Assembly: GCF_013204795.1 (NCBI RefSeq)
Contig: NZ_JABMKW010000020.1
Coordinates: 868,001-932,000, forward strand
Length of the DNA stretch: 64,000 bases
Direction of reading: 5' to 3'
From: Pedobacter panaciterrae
Lineage (GTDB): Bacteria; Bacteroidota; Bacteroidia; Sphingobacteriales; Sphingobacteriaceae
Part shown: piece after piece, positions 45,462 to 54,360 of the stretch
How positions within the stretch are numbered: position 1 is the stretch's first letter
How the letters are laid out: each line of letters starts with the position of its first letter
Notes under the pieces: model-generated
The model's input: the letters and a program-made list of their open reading frames with translations, nothing else
What the model was told of the DNA's origin: nothing
Databases searched by the model: none
Translations under genes and position numbers: made by a program

Positions 45462-45567
45462 TGTTTAGTCCTCCTTTGCTTAATAAATTTGTACGTACCG
45501 TATTACGATTCTAAAAACAGATCAAAATAACAGTTAGTTTCTGAATATACCATCATAAGTATATCAC

Positions 45568-46500
45568 TTAATTAAAAATTACTGTTTGTTTATCATGGTG
45601 CTCATTAACCATTTCTTTCAAAAAGATTTCCTGAATTTGCATGACCTCTTCCAGATACATTGTTTTCTTTCTTGTGCCAAAATACAATGTATTCTCTATT
45701 ACATTATAGCCATCCCATATTTGTTTAACGTTACCCGAATCAAGTTCTTTTTTAGAAAGAAAATCGGGAATAACAGCAATTCCCTCACCCCCACTTAAAC
45801 AACGGATAATTGAGCTCATGTTAGGTACAATGTAATTAGGTTTAAAATCAGGTCGTTTACCAAAATTTATATGCCAAAACCTGCGTAAATGCTCCATATC
45901 TCCGGCTGTTCCGTACCATGTTTGGCGTTTTAACCAATCCTGTATACCGTTCAGATCTCTGCTTTTTAGCAAAGGATCAAGCTCTTCTGTTGATGTTTTT
46001 GCCCCGCCAATTACCACTATTCTTTCTTTAAAAAATGGTGTATAAATCAATCCCTTGTAATCTCCTTTTTGCGGCGTAATAATCAGATCCAGAATACCGT
46101 TATCCAGGTCACTAAGCATTTGAGGATAGTCTCCAAACTTAATAATTACATTAAAATCCAAACTCGGTAAATAAGACTCAAGTGTGAACTGGAAGGTTTC
46201 AAAGCACATACCAATACTTATAGTAGGCTTTTCCTTTTCCGTACTTTTATGGAAGTGGCGCTCTGCTTCTTCGAGTTTACACAATGATTCCTGTATATAA
46301 TTGTAAAGTATCTTTCCGCGTTCGGTAGACACCATTTTTCTCGACGTCCGATCAAAAAGCTTGTACCCAACATACGATTCCAATGAGCTTAAATGTAAAC
46401 TCACACCAGGTTGCGAAACATACAACGACTCGGCCGCACCTGTGAGTGTACCTGTTTCATAAATAGCCTTAAAGGTTCTGAACCATTCTAAATTAACCAT
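45568..46500 (-). CDS. LysR-family transcriptional regulator
   Basis: 310 residues. Winged helix at 1-60 (FKAIYETGTLTGAAESLYVSQPGVSLHL), then a two-lobed effector domain. It is divergent from the quinone-reductase operon and a 16-bp palindrome of the T-N11-A kind lies just before its start, the standard self- and neighbour-regulation layout. Confidence 0.93.
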   Translation of the reverse strand: MVNLEWFRTFKAIYETGTLTGAAESLYVSQPGVSLHLSSLESYVGYKLFDRTSRKMVSTERGKILYNYIQESLCKLEEAERHFHKSTEKEKPTISIGMCFETFQFTLESYLPSLDFNVIIKFGDYPQMLSDLDNGILDLIITPQKGDYKGLIYTPFFKERIVVIGGAKTSTEELDPLLKSRDLNGIQDWLKRQTWYGTAGDMEHLRRFWHINFGKRPDFKPNYIVPNMSSIIRCLSGGEGIAVIPDFLSKKELDSGNVKQIWDGYNVIENTLYFGTRKKTMYLEEVMQIQEIFLKEMVNEHHDKQTVIFN

Positions 46501-46507
46501 AACAACA

Positions 46508-46523
46508 TATCATAATTATGATA
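46508..46523. promoter_or_regulatory. LysR operator palindrome
   Basis: TATCATAATTATGATA is a perfect 16-bp palindrome eight bases upstream of the lysR start, in the divergent region shared with the reductase operon. Confidence 0.6.
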
Positions 46524-46567
46524 CAAAGATATGATTTATATTATTTTAATAGTAACATATCTAGCCG

Positions 46568-46575
46568 TAATTTTG
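46568..46575 (+). promoter_or_regulatory. -7 box of the reductase operon
   Basis: TAATTTTG, a full match to TAnnTTTG, 36 bases before ATG 46612. It would fall within the coding frame if the ATG at 46531 were used, supporting the shorter start. Confidence 0.5.
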
Positions 46576-46611
46576 TCATCACAATTAAGAAGTAAAATCA
46601 ATTCTATTAAA

Positions 46612-47265
46612 ATGGAAACAAAAAAAATATTTGTAATTAACGGAGGACAGGTCTTTGGGCATTCTGGAGGCCGTTTTAATAAAACAATTTTTGATACCAC
46701 ACGTCAGTTTTTTAATGACAAAGAAGGATTTGAAATCAGATCTACCGATATCAATGATGATTATGATCCAAAACAGGAAGTAGAGAATTATGTATGGGCT
46801 GATATTGTTATTTACCATACTCCTATCTGGTGGTTTCAGGTACCTAACGGATTAAAAAAATATATTGACGTGGTTTTTACAGAAGGTCACCAAACCGGAA
46901 TTTATCATAGCGATGGACGTTCATCTCAAAACCCAACTATTAATTATGGTACAGGCGGTATGCTGCATGGCAAAAAATATATGGTCACCTCATCATGGAA
47001 TGCTCCGAAAGAAGCTTTTACCCTACCGGGAGAATTCTTTAATGAAACCAGTGTTGATGATGGTGCATTATTCGGTTTTCACCGTATGAATGCCTTTACA
47101 GGGATGAAACCATTGCCTGGCCTGCACTTTCACGATGTAGAAAAGAATGCTAATATTGTAGACGATCTTGAAAGATACACAACACATTTAAACAACATTT
47201 TTATAAATAAAGAACATGAGCATTTATCTAACAGCAATTTCCAGAGCGAAGCCACAACACATTGA
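46612..47265 (+). CDS. NAD(P)H-dependent quinone/flavin oxidoreductase (MdaB/KefF-like)
   Basis: 217 residues from ATG 46612. Flavodoxin-like fold: IFVINGG, HTPIWWFQVPNGLKKYIDVVF and the FAD-binding GTGGMLHGKKYMVTSSWNAP are characteristic of modulator-of-drug-activity B. It reduces quinones by two electrons, preventing radical formation. First gene of an operon with an ABM monooxygenase and an aldo/keto reductase, controlled by the divergent LysR protein. Confidence 0.9.
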   Translation: METKKIFVINGGQVFGHSGGRFNKTIFDTTRQFFNDKEGFEIRSTDINDDYDPKQEVENYVWADIVIYHTPIWWFQVPNGLKKYIDVVFTEGHQTGIYHSDGRSSQNPTINYGTGGMLHGKKYMVTSSWNAPKEAFTLPGEFFNETSVDDGALFGFHRMNAFTGMKPLPGLHFHDVEKNANIVDDLERYTTHLNNIFINKEHEHLSNSNFQSEATTH

Positions 47266-47506
47266 GCAGTTTAAAGCACTTTTATTAGCACTGGTTGTAG
47301 AATCGAGAAAAGAAGAAGCCTGTATTCAATACGATCTTCATCAATCAAGTGACGATCCTGCTTTGTTTATTTTTCATGAAGAATGGGCAAGCAAAGAAGC
47401 CCTGGAATTGCATAACCAAACAGCTCATATCAATAAATTTATTAAGGATTCTGTTGACATTATTGATGGCACTGTCGTTATACATGAAACTGATAAACTT
47501 GCCTGA
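47216..47506 (+). CDS. ABM-domain quinol monooxygenase-like protein
   Basis: 96 residues, a single antibiotic-biosynthesis-monooxygenase domain: IYLTAISRAKPQHIEQFKAL, RKEEACIQYDLHQSSDDP and FHEEWASKEALELHNQTAH match the YgiN type. YgiN works with MdaB in a quinone cycle in E. coli, and here the pair is adjacent. Its first 50 bases overlap the 3' end of the quinone reductase gene in another frame. Confidence 0.9.
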   Translation: MSIYLTAISRAKPQHIEQFKALLLALVVESRKEEACIQYDLHQSSDDPALFIFHEEWASKEALELHNQTAHINKFIKDSVDIIDGTVVIHETDKLA

Positions 47507-47550
47507 TATTAAATAGCTATCTCTGATAGCACAATAAAAAGAATAAAAAA

Positions 47551-48534
47551 ATGGAATATAGAAAATTAGGAAAAACAGATTTAAACTTATCTGCTATTAC
47601 TTACGGCGCCTTTGCAATAGGTGGCAATATGTGGGGAGGAAATGAGAAACAAGATTCTATTGATGCTGTTCATGCATCTTTAGATCATGGTGTTACAAGT
47701 TTAGACACTGCTCCTTTTTATGGCTTTGGCTTAAGCGAAGAACTTATTGGCCAGGCAATTAAAGGTAAAGACAGAAGTAAAATTCAGCTATTAAGCAAAT
47801 TCGGTTTAGTTTGGGATGGTAGCAATAACGGAAAAGGTGAGTTCTTTTTTGATGCTAACGACAATGGAAAAACCATACCCGTTTATAAATATGCAGCAAA
47901 AGAAAACATCATTAAAGAAGTTGAGGAAAGCTTAAAACGTTTGGGTACAGACTACCTAGATTTACTACAGTTACACTGGCCAGATGCTACAACACCTATA
48001 AGTGAAACTATGGAAGCATTGGAAAGCCTTATCCAACAAGGAAAAATCAGAGCTGCCGGGGTAAGTAATTATAGCCTGGAGCAGTTAAAAGAAGCAGAAG
48101 AGTCAATCCAACTGGCTTCTAATCAGCTTTCTTACAGTATGCTTAACAGGACAATTGAAAAAGATGTAATTCCATACACCATAGCAAACAACGTTGGAAT
48201 TATTGCCTATAGCCCTTTAGAAAGAGGTTTGCTTACCGGTAAATACTTCAAAAACGCTACCTTAAAATCGGATGATCATAGAAATGGTTACTTTGGCCAA
48301 TTCGATCCTGAAAAGGTAAAGTCATTTCTAAATGCCATAGAGCCTTTAGCGATCAGCAAAAATGCCTCTTTATCACAATTGGTTTTAAGGTGGACAACGT
48401 TACAACCTGGTATAACCATAGTACTGGCAGGTGCCAGAAATACAAATCAGGCAGTAGATAATGCGAAAGCAATTAACATCTCTCTTAGTGAAGATGAATT
48501 GGCTTTTATTAATAAAGAGCTAGAAAAACTTTAA
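47551..48534 (+). CDS. Aldo/keto reductase
   Basis: 327 residues. Active-site residues are in DTAPFYGFGLSEELIG (Asp, Tyr), a lysine in LLSKFG, and LLQLHWPD (His). NADP phosphate site near the C-terminus (GARNTNQAVDNAKA). It reduces aldehydes or ketones, probably reactive carbonyls given its quinone-defence neighbours. Ends before a terminator. Confidence 0.92.
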   Translation: MEYRKLGKTDLNLSAITYGAFAIGGNMWGGNEKQDSIDAVHASLDHGVTSLDTAPFYGFGLSEELIGQAIKGKDRSKIQLLSKFGLVWDGSNNGKGEFFFDANDNGKTIPVYKYAAKENIIKEVEESLKRLGTDYLDLLQLHWPDATTPISETMEALESLIQQGKIRAAGVSNYSLEQLKEAEESIQLASNQLSYSMLNRTIEKDVIPYTIANNVGIIAYSPLERGLLTGKYFKNATLKSDDHRNGYFGQFDPEKVKSFLNAIEPLAISKNASLSQLVLRWTTLQPGITIVLAGARNTNQAVDNAKAINISLSEDELAFINKELEKL

Positions 48535-48557
48535 TTCAGATTTTATAGCTAAGCTAC

Positions 48558-48600
48558 AAAAAGAGCATTGCACTTATTCAAGTGCTCTTTTTTCTTTTTT
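48558..48600. terminator. Bidirectional terminator
   Basis: Arms 48558-48567 (AAAAAGAGCA) and 48583-48592 are exact reverse complements and followed by a T-rich tail. It closes the reductase operon and overlaps the last codons of the convergent permease-family gene. Confidence 0.75.
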
Positions 48601-49029
48601 AACCCTATGCAAAGTTACCGCTGCATCAATAGAGTGAGAGGTATGAATATCATTATCGGCCTCAGATATATCAGAAAGTTTTTGATAGTATTTATGAAGA
48701 ACATCCAGCTCTGATTCCGTTAAATCCTCAATATCAACCATCCTGTTGCTGGCATGTCTGCTTGCAGCTATCAATTCGTTTAACTTAAGCTGAATGGCTT
48801 TGGAATCTTTATTTTGAGATTTTTGGATAAGGAAAACCATTAAAAAAGTAATTATTGTGGTCCCTGTATTGATAACAAGTTGCCAGGTATCTGAATAATT
48901 AAAAATGGGCCCTGAAAGTATCCATACAATCACAATTAGAAATGCTACACCGAAAGCTACCGGACTCCCTGTCCAGTTTGTAATTTTTGTAGATGCCTTT
49001 TCAAAGAAATTTCCTGAAGTGTTTTTCAT
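48574..49029 (-). CDS. Low-affinity iron permease family protein (PF04120)
   Basis: 151 residues. Two hydrophobic helices (VAFGVAFLIVIVWILSGPIF, TIITFLMVFLIQ) followed by QNKDSKAIQLKLNELI, the family signature. Despite the name, transport by such short bacterial members is not shown. A soluble helical C-terminus follows. Monocistronic. Confidence 0.88.
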   Translation of the reverse strand: MKNTSGNFFEKASTKITNWTGSPVAFGVAFLIVIVWILSGPIFNYSDTWQLVINTGTTIITFLMVFLIQKSQNKDSKAIQLKLNELIAASRHASNRMVDIEDLTESELDVLHKYYQKLSDISEADNDIHTSHSIDAAVTLHRVKKEKRALE

Positions 49030-49210
49030 AATGAGTAATGATTTTTAATAGTTAAAACCTTAATTAAATCTAATCAAATAAAGCCTGTTTACTTAAATAT
49101 CTTCTGCTGAAAATGAATATTTTTAAATAAATTTGAATCAGAATGTTACATATTGACTTTTAAGACATCTAAAGTCAGTACCTTCATCCTAATGAAGTAA
49201 AATATCCGAA

Positions 49211-51574
49211 ATGAAAAAAGTTATCCTAGACGTTTCTGGAAATAAAGCACATTCACTTGAAGTTGATTCGGCAATCTCTTTCAGTCCCTTTATTAAGTAC
49301 CTGAGAGGAAGAGTAAAAGGCGAGAAAACTGTTAAAGGTGCATTATATAGATCAGCTCTTAAAGAGTTTAAAAAATATAATATTGAAGAAGCGGAAATCC
49401 CACTTGAAAGCATACATGATTATGAAAGCTTGCTCGAAAACATGTACGCGTGCCTTACCCCAGCACTTGCAACTGAGGATAAATTGGCCTGGGGACTTTG
49501 CTTCCCATTACAGCCTATAACATTTTATGGTACAGACCTTATGTACGAGTTGCTGGAAAATAAGAAAAATGACCAGGATTCGTATGTGGTTTCTAAAACC
49601 CCTGCCGACTACCATAAAGAGCGCCTGCAGTTGGTTTATTCGTTTATTTTAAAGGAACTTTACAATTTTCATGTACCTGTAAAAACACATCAGTACCATG
49701 CAGGTATCAAAACTGACACAGGGCTTTTAGGTTATTTTCATGTAAATCTTAATACAGATTTTATAGAAGTTACGCCGAAAGGTGAATTACCACCACTCAA
49801 TTTCAGAGAACTTCAACAATATATAGGAGAAGGTTCAAGTTATGAAATATTGGAAAAAATATTGCCACTTGATCTTTTCCGTTTTAGAGGTATCTCTGTA
49901 ATCACTGTATCTGATGTAACCGCTATCCAAGCTGTAGAAAACATAAAAAACATTCGGCTTAACCGTACCCCTGGCGATCAGGCGGCCACATATAGTGGTG
50001 TTATCCAATCTTTAAAAACAATAGTACAAAATAACAAAATCGAGTTCGACCTATTTCCTTTTGTAAGGGTTAACAACAAACCGGTTTATGGCAATGTAAA
50101 GGGGGGCACGGGAATATTATTTTCTGTATGGGGTGAAGATAATTTAGACCCCGAAACATTTCAGCAATATGCCGAGGGTTATACTGCCAACCCGAACTCA
50201 TTCTTTTCTCCTGATATTTTGGCCGAAGATCCCGTTGTGTTTCATTGGCTTCATCATTTTGTGAAACTGGGAGTTAAGTCTCTTGCCCTCACTCCCGTTT
50301 TTTACGACCATGTAATTGTTGGTGTTTTAGCGGTACATACCTGGGAAGGTGAAACTTTTGACGAGAAAATACTTGCACTGCTGGAGCCTGCAATTGCCCC
50401 CATATCTCAGTTATTACAGATCTATATCGATGAATTTAACCTGGAGCTGGAAAATGTTATAAAAGAGAAATTTACCTCTATACAACCTTCAGTTCAATGG
50501 AAATTTAACGAGGTAGCATGGCATCATATGCATGATAAAAATAAGCATTTGCCAATTAGAAATGAAGACATCAGTTTTAAAGATGTATATCCGTTTTACG
50601 GAGCTATTGACATCAGAAACTCTACAATTGAAAGAAATACGGCCAGTAAAGCTGATTTGAGTCACCATTTAAGCCTACTTTATAAAGTGCTTGATCAGCT
50701 AAAAGATCATCACTACTCCTCTTTAATGGAAGAGATGATTTTCAATTCAAGAAAATGGCAGCAGTTGCTTTTACAAGAAACCCTAAACACTCAGGACGAG
50801 AACAATCTAAACAGTTTTTTGAAAGAAGAATCTAGTGACTATTTATTCCATTTATCTCAGCAGGAACCTAAACTCAAAAAAATAATTGATGATTATTTAC
50901 TCGTTACCGGAGCTGCAGATGGTGATGTTCACAAAAACAGATATGCCCTGGAAGTTTCCATGCAAATGATAAATACTGCAATTAACAATTTTTTTGAAGC
51001 CGAAAAAGAGAAATTACAGCAATCGTATCCTTGCTACTTCGAGAAATTCAGAACTGATGGTGTTGAATACGATATTTACATTGGTCAGTCCATCTCTCCG
51101 GATAAAATCTTTAATCATTTTCACCTCAAAAATCTTAGGCTATGGCAACTTTCATCTATGGCTAATGTAGTTAGAATGACTCATGCTTTATTGCCAGCTA
51201 TGCCAACCAAGCTTTATACTACTCAGTTGTTATTTGTCCATAACCATACAATCGACATTAGTTTTAGAGCTGATGAGCGAAAATTTGATGTAGAAGGCGC
51301 ATACAATATCAGGTATCAGATGATAAAAAAACGAATCGACAAAGTTCACATCAGAGGTAGCAGTGAGCGTTTAACACAGCCTGATAAGATAGCGTTGATC
51401 TATTTTAATAAGAGAGATATTGATGATTATCTTCCTTTTATTACTTATTTACAGGAAACTGGAGTGCTGAATCAAGACCTGGAAGAACTTGATTTAGAGG
51501 ACCTACAAGGGTTAAGCGGACTAAAAGCTTTAAGGATTGGCGTTATACATCCGAAAAAGACAAACGACATTTAG
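49211..51574 (+). CDS. 787-residue cytoplasmic GAF-domain protein of unknown function
   Basis: No signal peptide or membrane helix. A GAF-like domain seems to lie at about 300-420 (SLALTPVFYDHVIVGVLAVHTWEGETFDEKILALLEPAIAP condensed pattern: buried strands then a helix). Around residue 460-475 the segment YPFYGAIDIRNSTIERN resembles the DIRGST opening of class III nucleotidyl cyclases, but the remaining catalytic residues are not evident. The C-terminal region (MIKKRIDKVHIRGSSERLTQPD) is conserved-looking. Bacteroidota have such large GAF proteins without assigned role. Two palindromes follow directly downstream. Confidence 0.7.
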   Translation: MKKVILDVSGNKAHSLEVDSAISFSPFIKYLRGRVKGEKTVKGALYRSALKEFKKYNIEEAEIPLESIHDYESLLENMYACLTPALATEDKLAWGLCFPLQPITFYGTDLMYELLENKKNDQDSYVVSKTPADYHKERLQLVYSFILKELYNFHVPVKTHQYHAGIKTDTGLLGYFHVNLNTDFIEVTPKGELPPLNFRELQQYIGEGSSYEILEKILPLDLFRFRGISVITVSDVTAIQAVENIKNIRLNRTPGDQAATYSGVIQSLKTIVQNNKIEFDLFPFVRVNNKPVYGNVKGGTGILFSVWGEDNLDPETFQQYAEGYTANPNSFFSPDILAEDPVVFHWLHHFVKLGVKSLALTPVFYDHVIVGVLAVHTWEGETFDEKILALLEPAIAPISQLLQIYIDEFNLELENVIKEKFTSIQPSVQWKFNEVAWHHMHDKNKHLPIRNEDISFKDVYPFYGAIDIRNSTIERNTASKADLSHHLSLLYKVLDQLKDHHYSSLMEEMIFNSRKWQQLLLQETLNTQDENNLNSFLKEESSDYLFHLSQQEPKLKKIIDDYLLVTGAADGDVHKNRYALEVSMQMINTAINNFFEAEKEKLQQSYPCYFEKFRTDGVEYDIYIGQSISPDKIFNHFHLKNLRLWQLSSMANVVRMTHALLPAMPTKLYTTQLLFVHNHTIDISFRADERKFDVEGAYNIRYQMIKKRIDKVHIRGSSERLTQPDKIALIYFNKRDIDDYLPFITYLQETGVLNQDLEELDLEDLQGLSGLKALRIGVIHPKKTNDI

Positions 51575-51593
51575 CCATAGATATGTCAAATAC

Positions 51594-51658
51594 TTTCAAA
51601 AGTAATTACTTTTGAAAATTAGTATATACTTTTGACTAAATTAACTATTTAGTCAAAA
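51594..51658. promoter_or_regulatory. Two consecutive palindromes before the small lipoprotein gene
   Basis: 51594-51617 is a perfect 24-bp palindrome (TTTCAAAAGTAA and its complement). 51630-51641 and 51647-51658 are 12-bp arms (TTTTGACTAAAT) around a 5-base centre. Both share the word ACTTTTGA. They fill the 87-base gap and end three bases before the ATG, suggesting operators rather than a terminator. Confidence 0.5.
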
Positions 51659-51661
51659 CTT

Positions 51662-51841
51662 ATGAAAAGTATTCTACCTCTCTTTGGTCTTTTATTGCTG
51701 CTAAGTGCCTGCGGTGATACACAAAAAATGCAACTAAGGGCACCAGAGCCTCAGGTTGCTGAAGCAAAAACAGATAGCACTGCAGTTATAGCTACAGACA
51801 CTACTAGAACGGATTCTGCCAAAACTCTTGCAAAGAAGTAG
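51662..51841 (+). CDS. Small lipoprotein, 59 residues
   Basis: ATG 51662 to TAG 51841. The N-terminus MKSILPLFGLLLLLSAC is a full type II signal with lipobox LSAC|G. The mature part is about 42 residues, rich in Thr, Asp, Ala and Lys, with no cysteine beyond the lipid anchor. Function unknown; similar low-complexity small lipoproteins occur across Sphingobacteriaceae. It is convergent with the YceH-like gene. Confidence 0.7.
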   Translation: MKSILPLFGLLLLLSACGDTQKMQLRAPEPQVAEAKTDSTAVIATDTTRTDSAKTLAKK

Positions 51842-51855
51842 TATTGAGGTAAAAT

Positions 51856-52509
51856 TTACCCCATCAATTCTTTCATAAGTTTATCAAAGTCAGCTTTCAT
51901 TATTGCAAGCTCCTCTTCTACTTTTGCCAGCCGCTGTTCCAAATCACTTGCAGGTCTGCTGTAATTATCGTCTATCGAATCATCTTGTGTTAGATCGGGG
52001 GTTCCGCTCAACAAATGCACATAACGCATTTCCTTTTGCCCGGCACGCTTAGGTAACTGCAAAACATAAGGCATTTCCGGATCTGAGAGTCTTTCAAGTA
52101 CAGCCTGCACATCGTCCAGCGATTCAAACTCATATAATCTGCCCGAATTCGTATTTAATTCACCAGGTGTTTGTGCACCTCTTAGCATTAACAAACAAAT
52201 AATAGCTACTTCCTGAGGCGTTACAGGGAAAACAATAGCAAAATTATGTTTGTACTTAACGCTCCTGCTGGAACCACCTGTTGCAGTTGAAATTAAACTC
52301 TTTCTTTTTAAAGTATCAAGAGCCAATATTACCGTCTGCTCATCGTATTGTACAACCGGCTTACGCGAAGTTTTTTGATTACAAGCAGCCGTAATTGCAT
52401 TGATGGTCATTGGATAATACTCAGGCGTAGTCTTGGATTTCTCCATTAATACACCTAAAACACGAAGTTCTTCGGCATTTAAAACCGGCAGGGTCTGTGG
52501 TGAATCCAT
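51856..52509 (-). CDS. YceH/UPF0502-family protein (DUF480)
   Basis: 217 residues. Two winged-helix-like domains: EELRVLGVLMEKSKTTPEYYPMT and the second TPQEVAIICLLMLRGAQTPGEL, with YPMTINAITAACNQK as family signature. A C-terminal coiled coil (LEQRLAKVEEELAIMKADF) follows. Function unknown. It starts six bases after the stop of the aldo/keto reductase gene upstream, so they form an operon. Confidence 0.9.
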   Translation of the reverse strand: MDSPQTLPVLNAEELRVLGVLMEKSKTTPEYYPMTINAITAACNQKTSRKPVVQYDEQTVILALDTLKRKSLISTATGGSSRSVKYKHNFAIVFPVTPQEVAIICLLMLRGAQTPGELNTNSGRLYEFESLDDVQAVLERLSDPEMPYVLQLPKRAGQKEMRYVHLLSGTPDLTQDDSIDDNYSRPASDLEQRLAKVEEELAIMKADFDKLMKELMG

Positions 52510-52515
52510 TAATTC

Positions 52516-53511
52516 TTAAGAATTAGATAAAATAAGATCGATCCTGTTTAATTCATCTTTAGTAAAATTGGTATTCTCAAGGCACTTTAATGAATCAGCA
52601 AGCTGCTCAGGTTTACTTGCGCCTACCAATACAGAAGTAATTCTTTCGTCGCGTAAAATCCACGACAGCGCCATATGAGCCAATTTTTGTCCTCTTTCCT
52701 GAGCTATTGCATTCAGTTTATTAAGCTGAGCTAATTTTTCGTCAGTAATTTGATCGCGTTGTAAAAATCCGTGAGACTTTGCTGCTCTCGAATCCTCAGG
52801 AATACCCTTTAGATACTTATCGGTAAGCATCCCTTGGGCCAATGGAGAAAATGGGATACAGCCAACACCCTCATTACCTAAAAGGTCTAATAAACCGTCC
52901 TCTATCCAACGCTCATACATAGAGTATTTTGGCTGATGGATAATGCATGGGGTACCCAGTTCTTTTAAAATTTGGATGGCACGCGCGGCCTCTTCCGGCT
53001 TATAATTAGATATACCTACGTATAATGCCTTACCCTGACGAACGATCAGATCTAATGCTGTCATAGTTTCTTCAAGCGGAGTCTCGGGATCCGGACGATG
53101 GTGATAAAAAATATCAACATAATCTAGCTCCATTCTTTTTAAACTCTGATCTAAACTTGACACCAGGTACTTTTTAGAGCCCCAATCGCCATAAGGTCCA
53201 TCCCACATAGTATAACCAGCTTTACTTGAAATGATCATTTCATCTCTGTAACCGGCAAAATCTCTCTTTAATAGCTTACCAAAATTCTCTTCGGCTGAAC
53301 CTGGAGGCGGACCGTAGTTATTAGCAAGATCGAAGTGAGTAATACCACTATCAAAAGCGAGTTTTAATATGTTACTGCAATTTTCCAATTGATCTACATG
53401 ACCAAAATTATGCCATAGGCCTAATGAAATTGCTGGAAGTTTTAACCCACTGTTACCGCAGCGGCGGTATTGCATTTGAGTATATCGGCTGGAACTGGGT
53501 GTATATGGCAT
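52516..53511 (-). CDS. Aldo/keto reductase, L-glyceraldehyde 3-phosphate reductase (YghZ)-like
   Basis: 331 residues. The start YTQMQYRRCGNSGLKLPAIS, the LANNYGPPPGSAEENFG active-site tyrosine segment and DIFYHHRPDP match YghZ/Gpr proteins, which bind NADPH and reduce L-glyceraldehyde 3-phosphate and methylglyoxal. The C-terminal SVLVGASKPEQL binds the cofactor phosphate. Co-transcribed with the YceH-like gene. Confidence 0.92.
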   Translation of the reverse strand: MPYTPSSSRYTQMQYRRCGNSGLKLPAISLGLWHNFGHVDQLENCSNILKLAFDSGITHFDLANNYGPPPGSAEENFGKLLKRDFAGYRDEMIISSKAGYTMWDGPYGDWGSKKYLVSSLDQSLKRMELDYVDIFYHHRPDPETPLEETMTALDLIVRQGKALYVGISNYKPEEAARAIQILKELGTPCIIHQPKYSMYERWIEDGLLDLLGNEGVGCIPFSPLAQGMLTDKYLKGIPEDSRAAKSHGFLQRDQITDEKLAQLNKLNAIAQERGQKLAHMALSWILRDERITSVLVGASKPEQLADSLKCLENTNFTKDELNRIDLILSNS

Positions 53512-53572
53512 ATAATAGATAAAATATTCAGTAGCGGCAAAAACCGCTACTGATATTTAAATAAATTAATAC

Positions 53573-53749
53573 TTATTTAGCGTTTTTTTTCTCTGTAACT
53601 TCAGCACGAATTTCTTGAGCAAGAACTTTTAAATCTTGCATAGCTTTACGTACTCTTGTTCCAGCTGCATTGTTGCCAGAATTGTAAAATTTCTCAGCAT
53701 CAGCCTCAACAGAAGCTAACAATTCTTTAACTTTTGAAAATTTTTCCAT
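53573..53749 (-). CDS. Histone H1-like (Hc1-type) nucleoid protein
   Basis: 58 residues from ATG 53749; the longer frame adds an unlikely leader containing the promoter. The pattern LLASVEADAEKFYNSGN followed by NAAGTRVRKAMQDLKVLAQEIR is that of the Bacteroidota histone H1-like family. Lysine/arginine-rich helix, expected to bind DNA or RNA in the nucleoid. Monocistronic with its own -7 box. Confidence 0.88.
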   Translation of the reverse strand: MEKFSKVKELLASVEADAEKFYNSGNNAAGTRVRKAMQDLKVLAQEIRAEVTEKKNAK

Positions 53750-53773
53750 GTTTTGATTTTTTAATTTATAAGC

Positions 53774-53781
53774 CAAATATA
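53774..53781 (-). promoter_or_regulatory. -7 box of the histone-like gene
   Basis: TATATTTG on the minus strand, 24 bases before the ATG at 53749. No clear -33 TTG. Confidence 0.5.
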
Positions 53782-53910
53782 TATTATTTTGGAAATAAAC
53801 GCGCATAACTTCACTTCTATTGCACTTTTTGTACCCGAACTCTTTTTTTTTAAAACCTTTTATAAGTTCACAGGTTATTTTCTAAAGCGAACTAAACAAA
53901 TGATTATGCC

Positions 53911-54318
53911 ATGGCTGAACTTATACATGTTGTTGAGGATGACGAAGATATCCGTTTTATAGTTGAATACGTATTGGTAGAAGCCGGTTATGAGGTTGTG
54001 ACTTCTGGGACTGCAAAAGATTTTTATGAAAAAGTAGCTGTCCAACATCCTGAATTGATACTTTTAGACGTAAAATTGCCCGATGGTAATGGTATAAATA
54101 TTTGCAGAAACTTAAAAACCGATAAAAAAACGAGCCATATTGCAATTATAATTATGTCGGCACATGCTGCCGAAAGAGCGGTTTTAGAAGAAGCCTGCGC
54201 CAATGGATTTATCAGCAAACCCTTTGATTTGGATGACATGCTCAACTCCGTAAAGAGGGTATTAAATGGTCATGATGATTATCAACAAAAACAAACGAGA
54301 AAAAATTCCAATAATTAA
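53911..54318 (+). CDS. Single-domain (CheY-like) response regulator
   Basis: 135 residues, only a receiver domain: acidic pair in VVEDDED, phospho-acceptor D53 in LLDVKLPDG, switch threonine/serine in IIMSAHA and lysine in FISKPFD. There is no output domain and no kinase beside it, so it must act through protein contacts in a phosphorelay or hybrid-kinase pathway. Confidence 0.92.
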   Translation: MAELIHVVEDDEDIRFIVEYVLVEAGYEVVTSGTAKDFYEKVAVQHPELILLDVKLPDGNGINICRNLKTDKKTSHIAIIIMSAHAAERAVLEEACANGFISKPFDLDDMLNSVKRVLNGHDDYQQKQTRKNSNN

Positions 54319-54330
54319 GGAAAAAATTCC

Positions 54331-54338
54331 TATATTTG
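54331..54338 (+). promoter_or_regulatory. -7 box of the toxin-antitoxin operon
   Basis: TATATTTG, a full match, 22 bases before the antitoxin ATG. Confidence 0.55.
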
Positions 54339-54360
54339 TTTTGCACTAGATAAAAGCATT

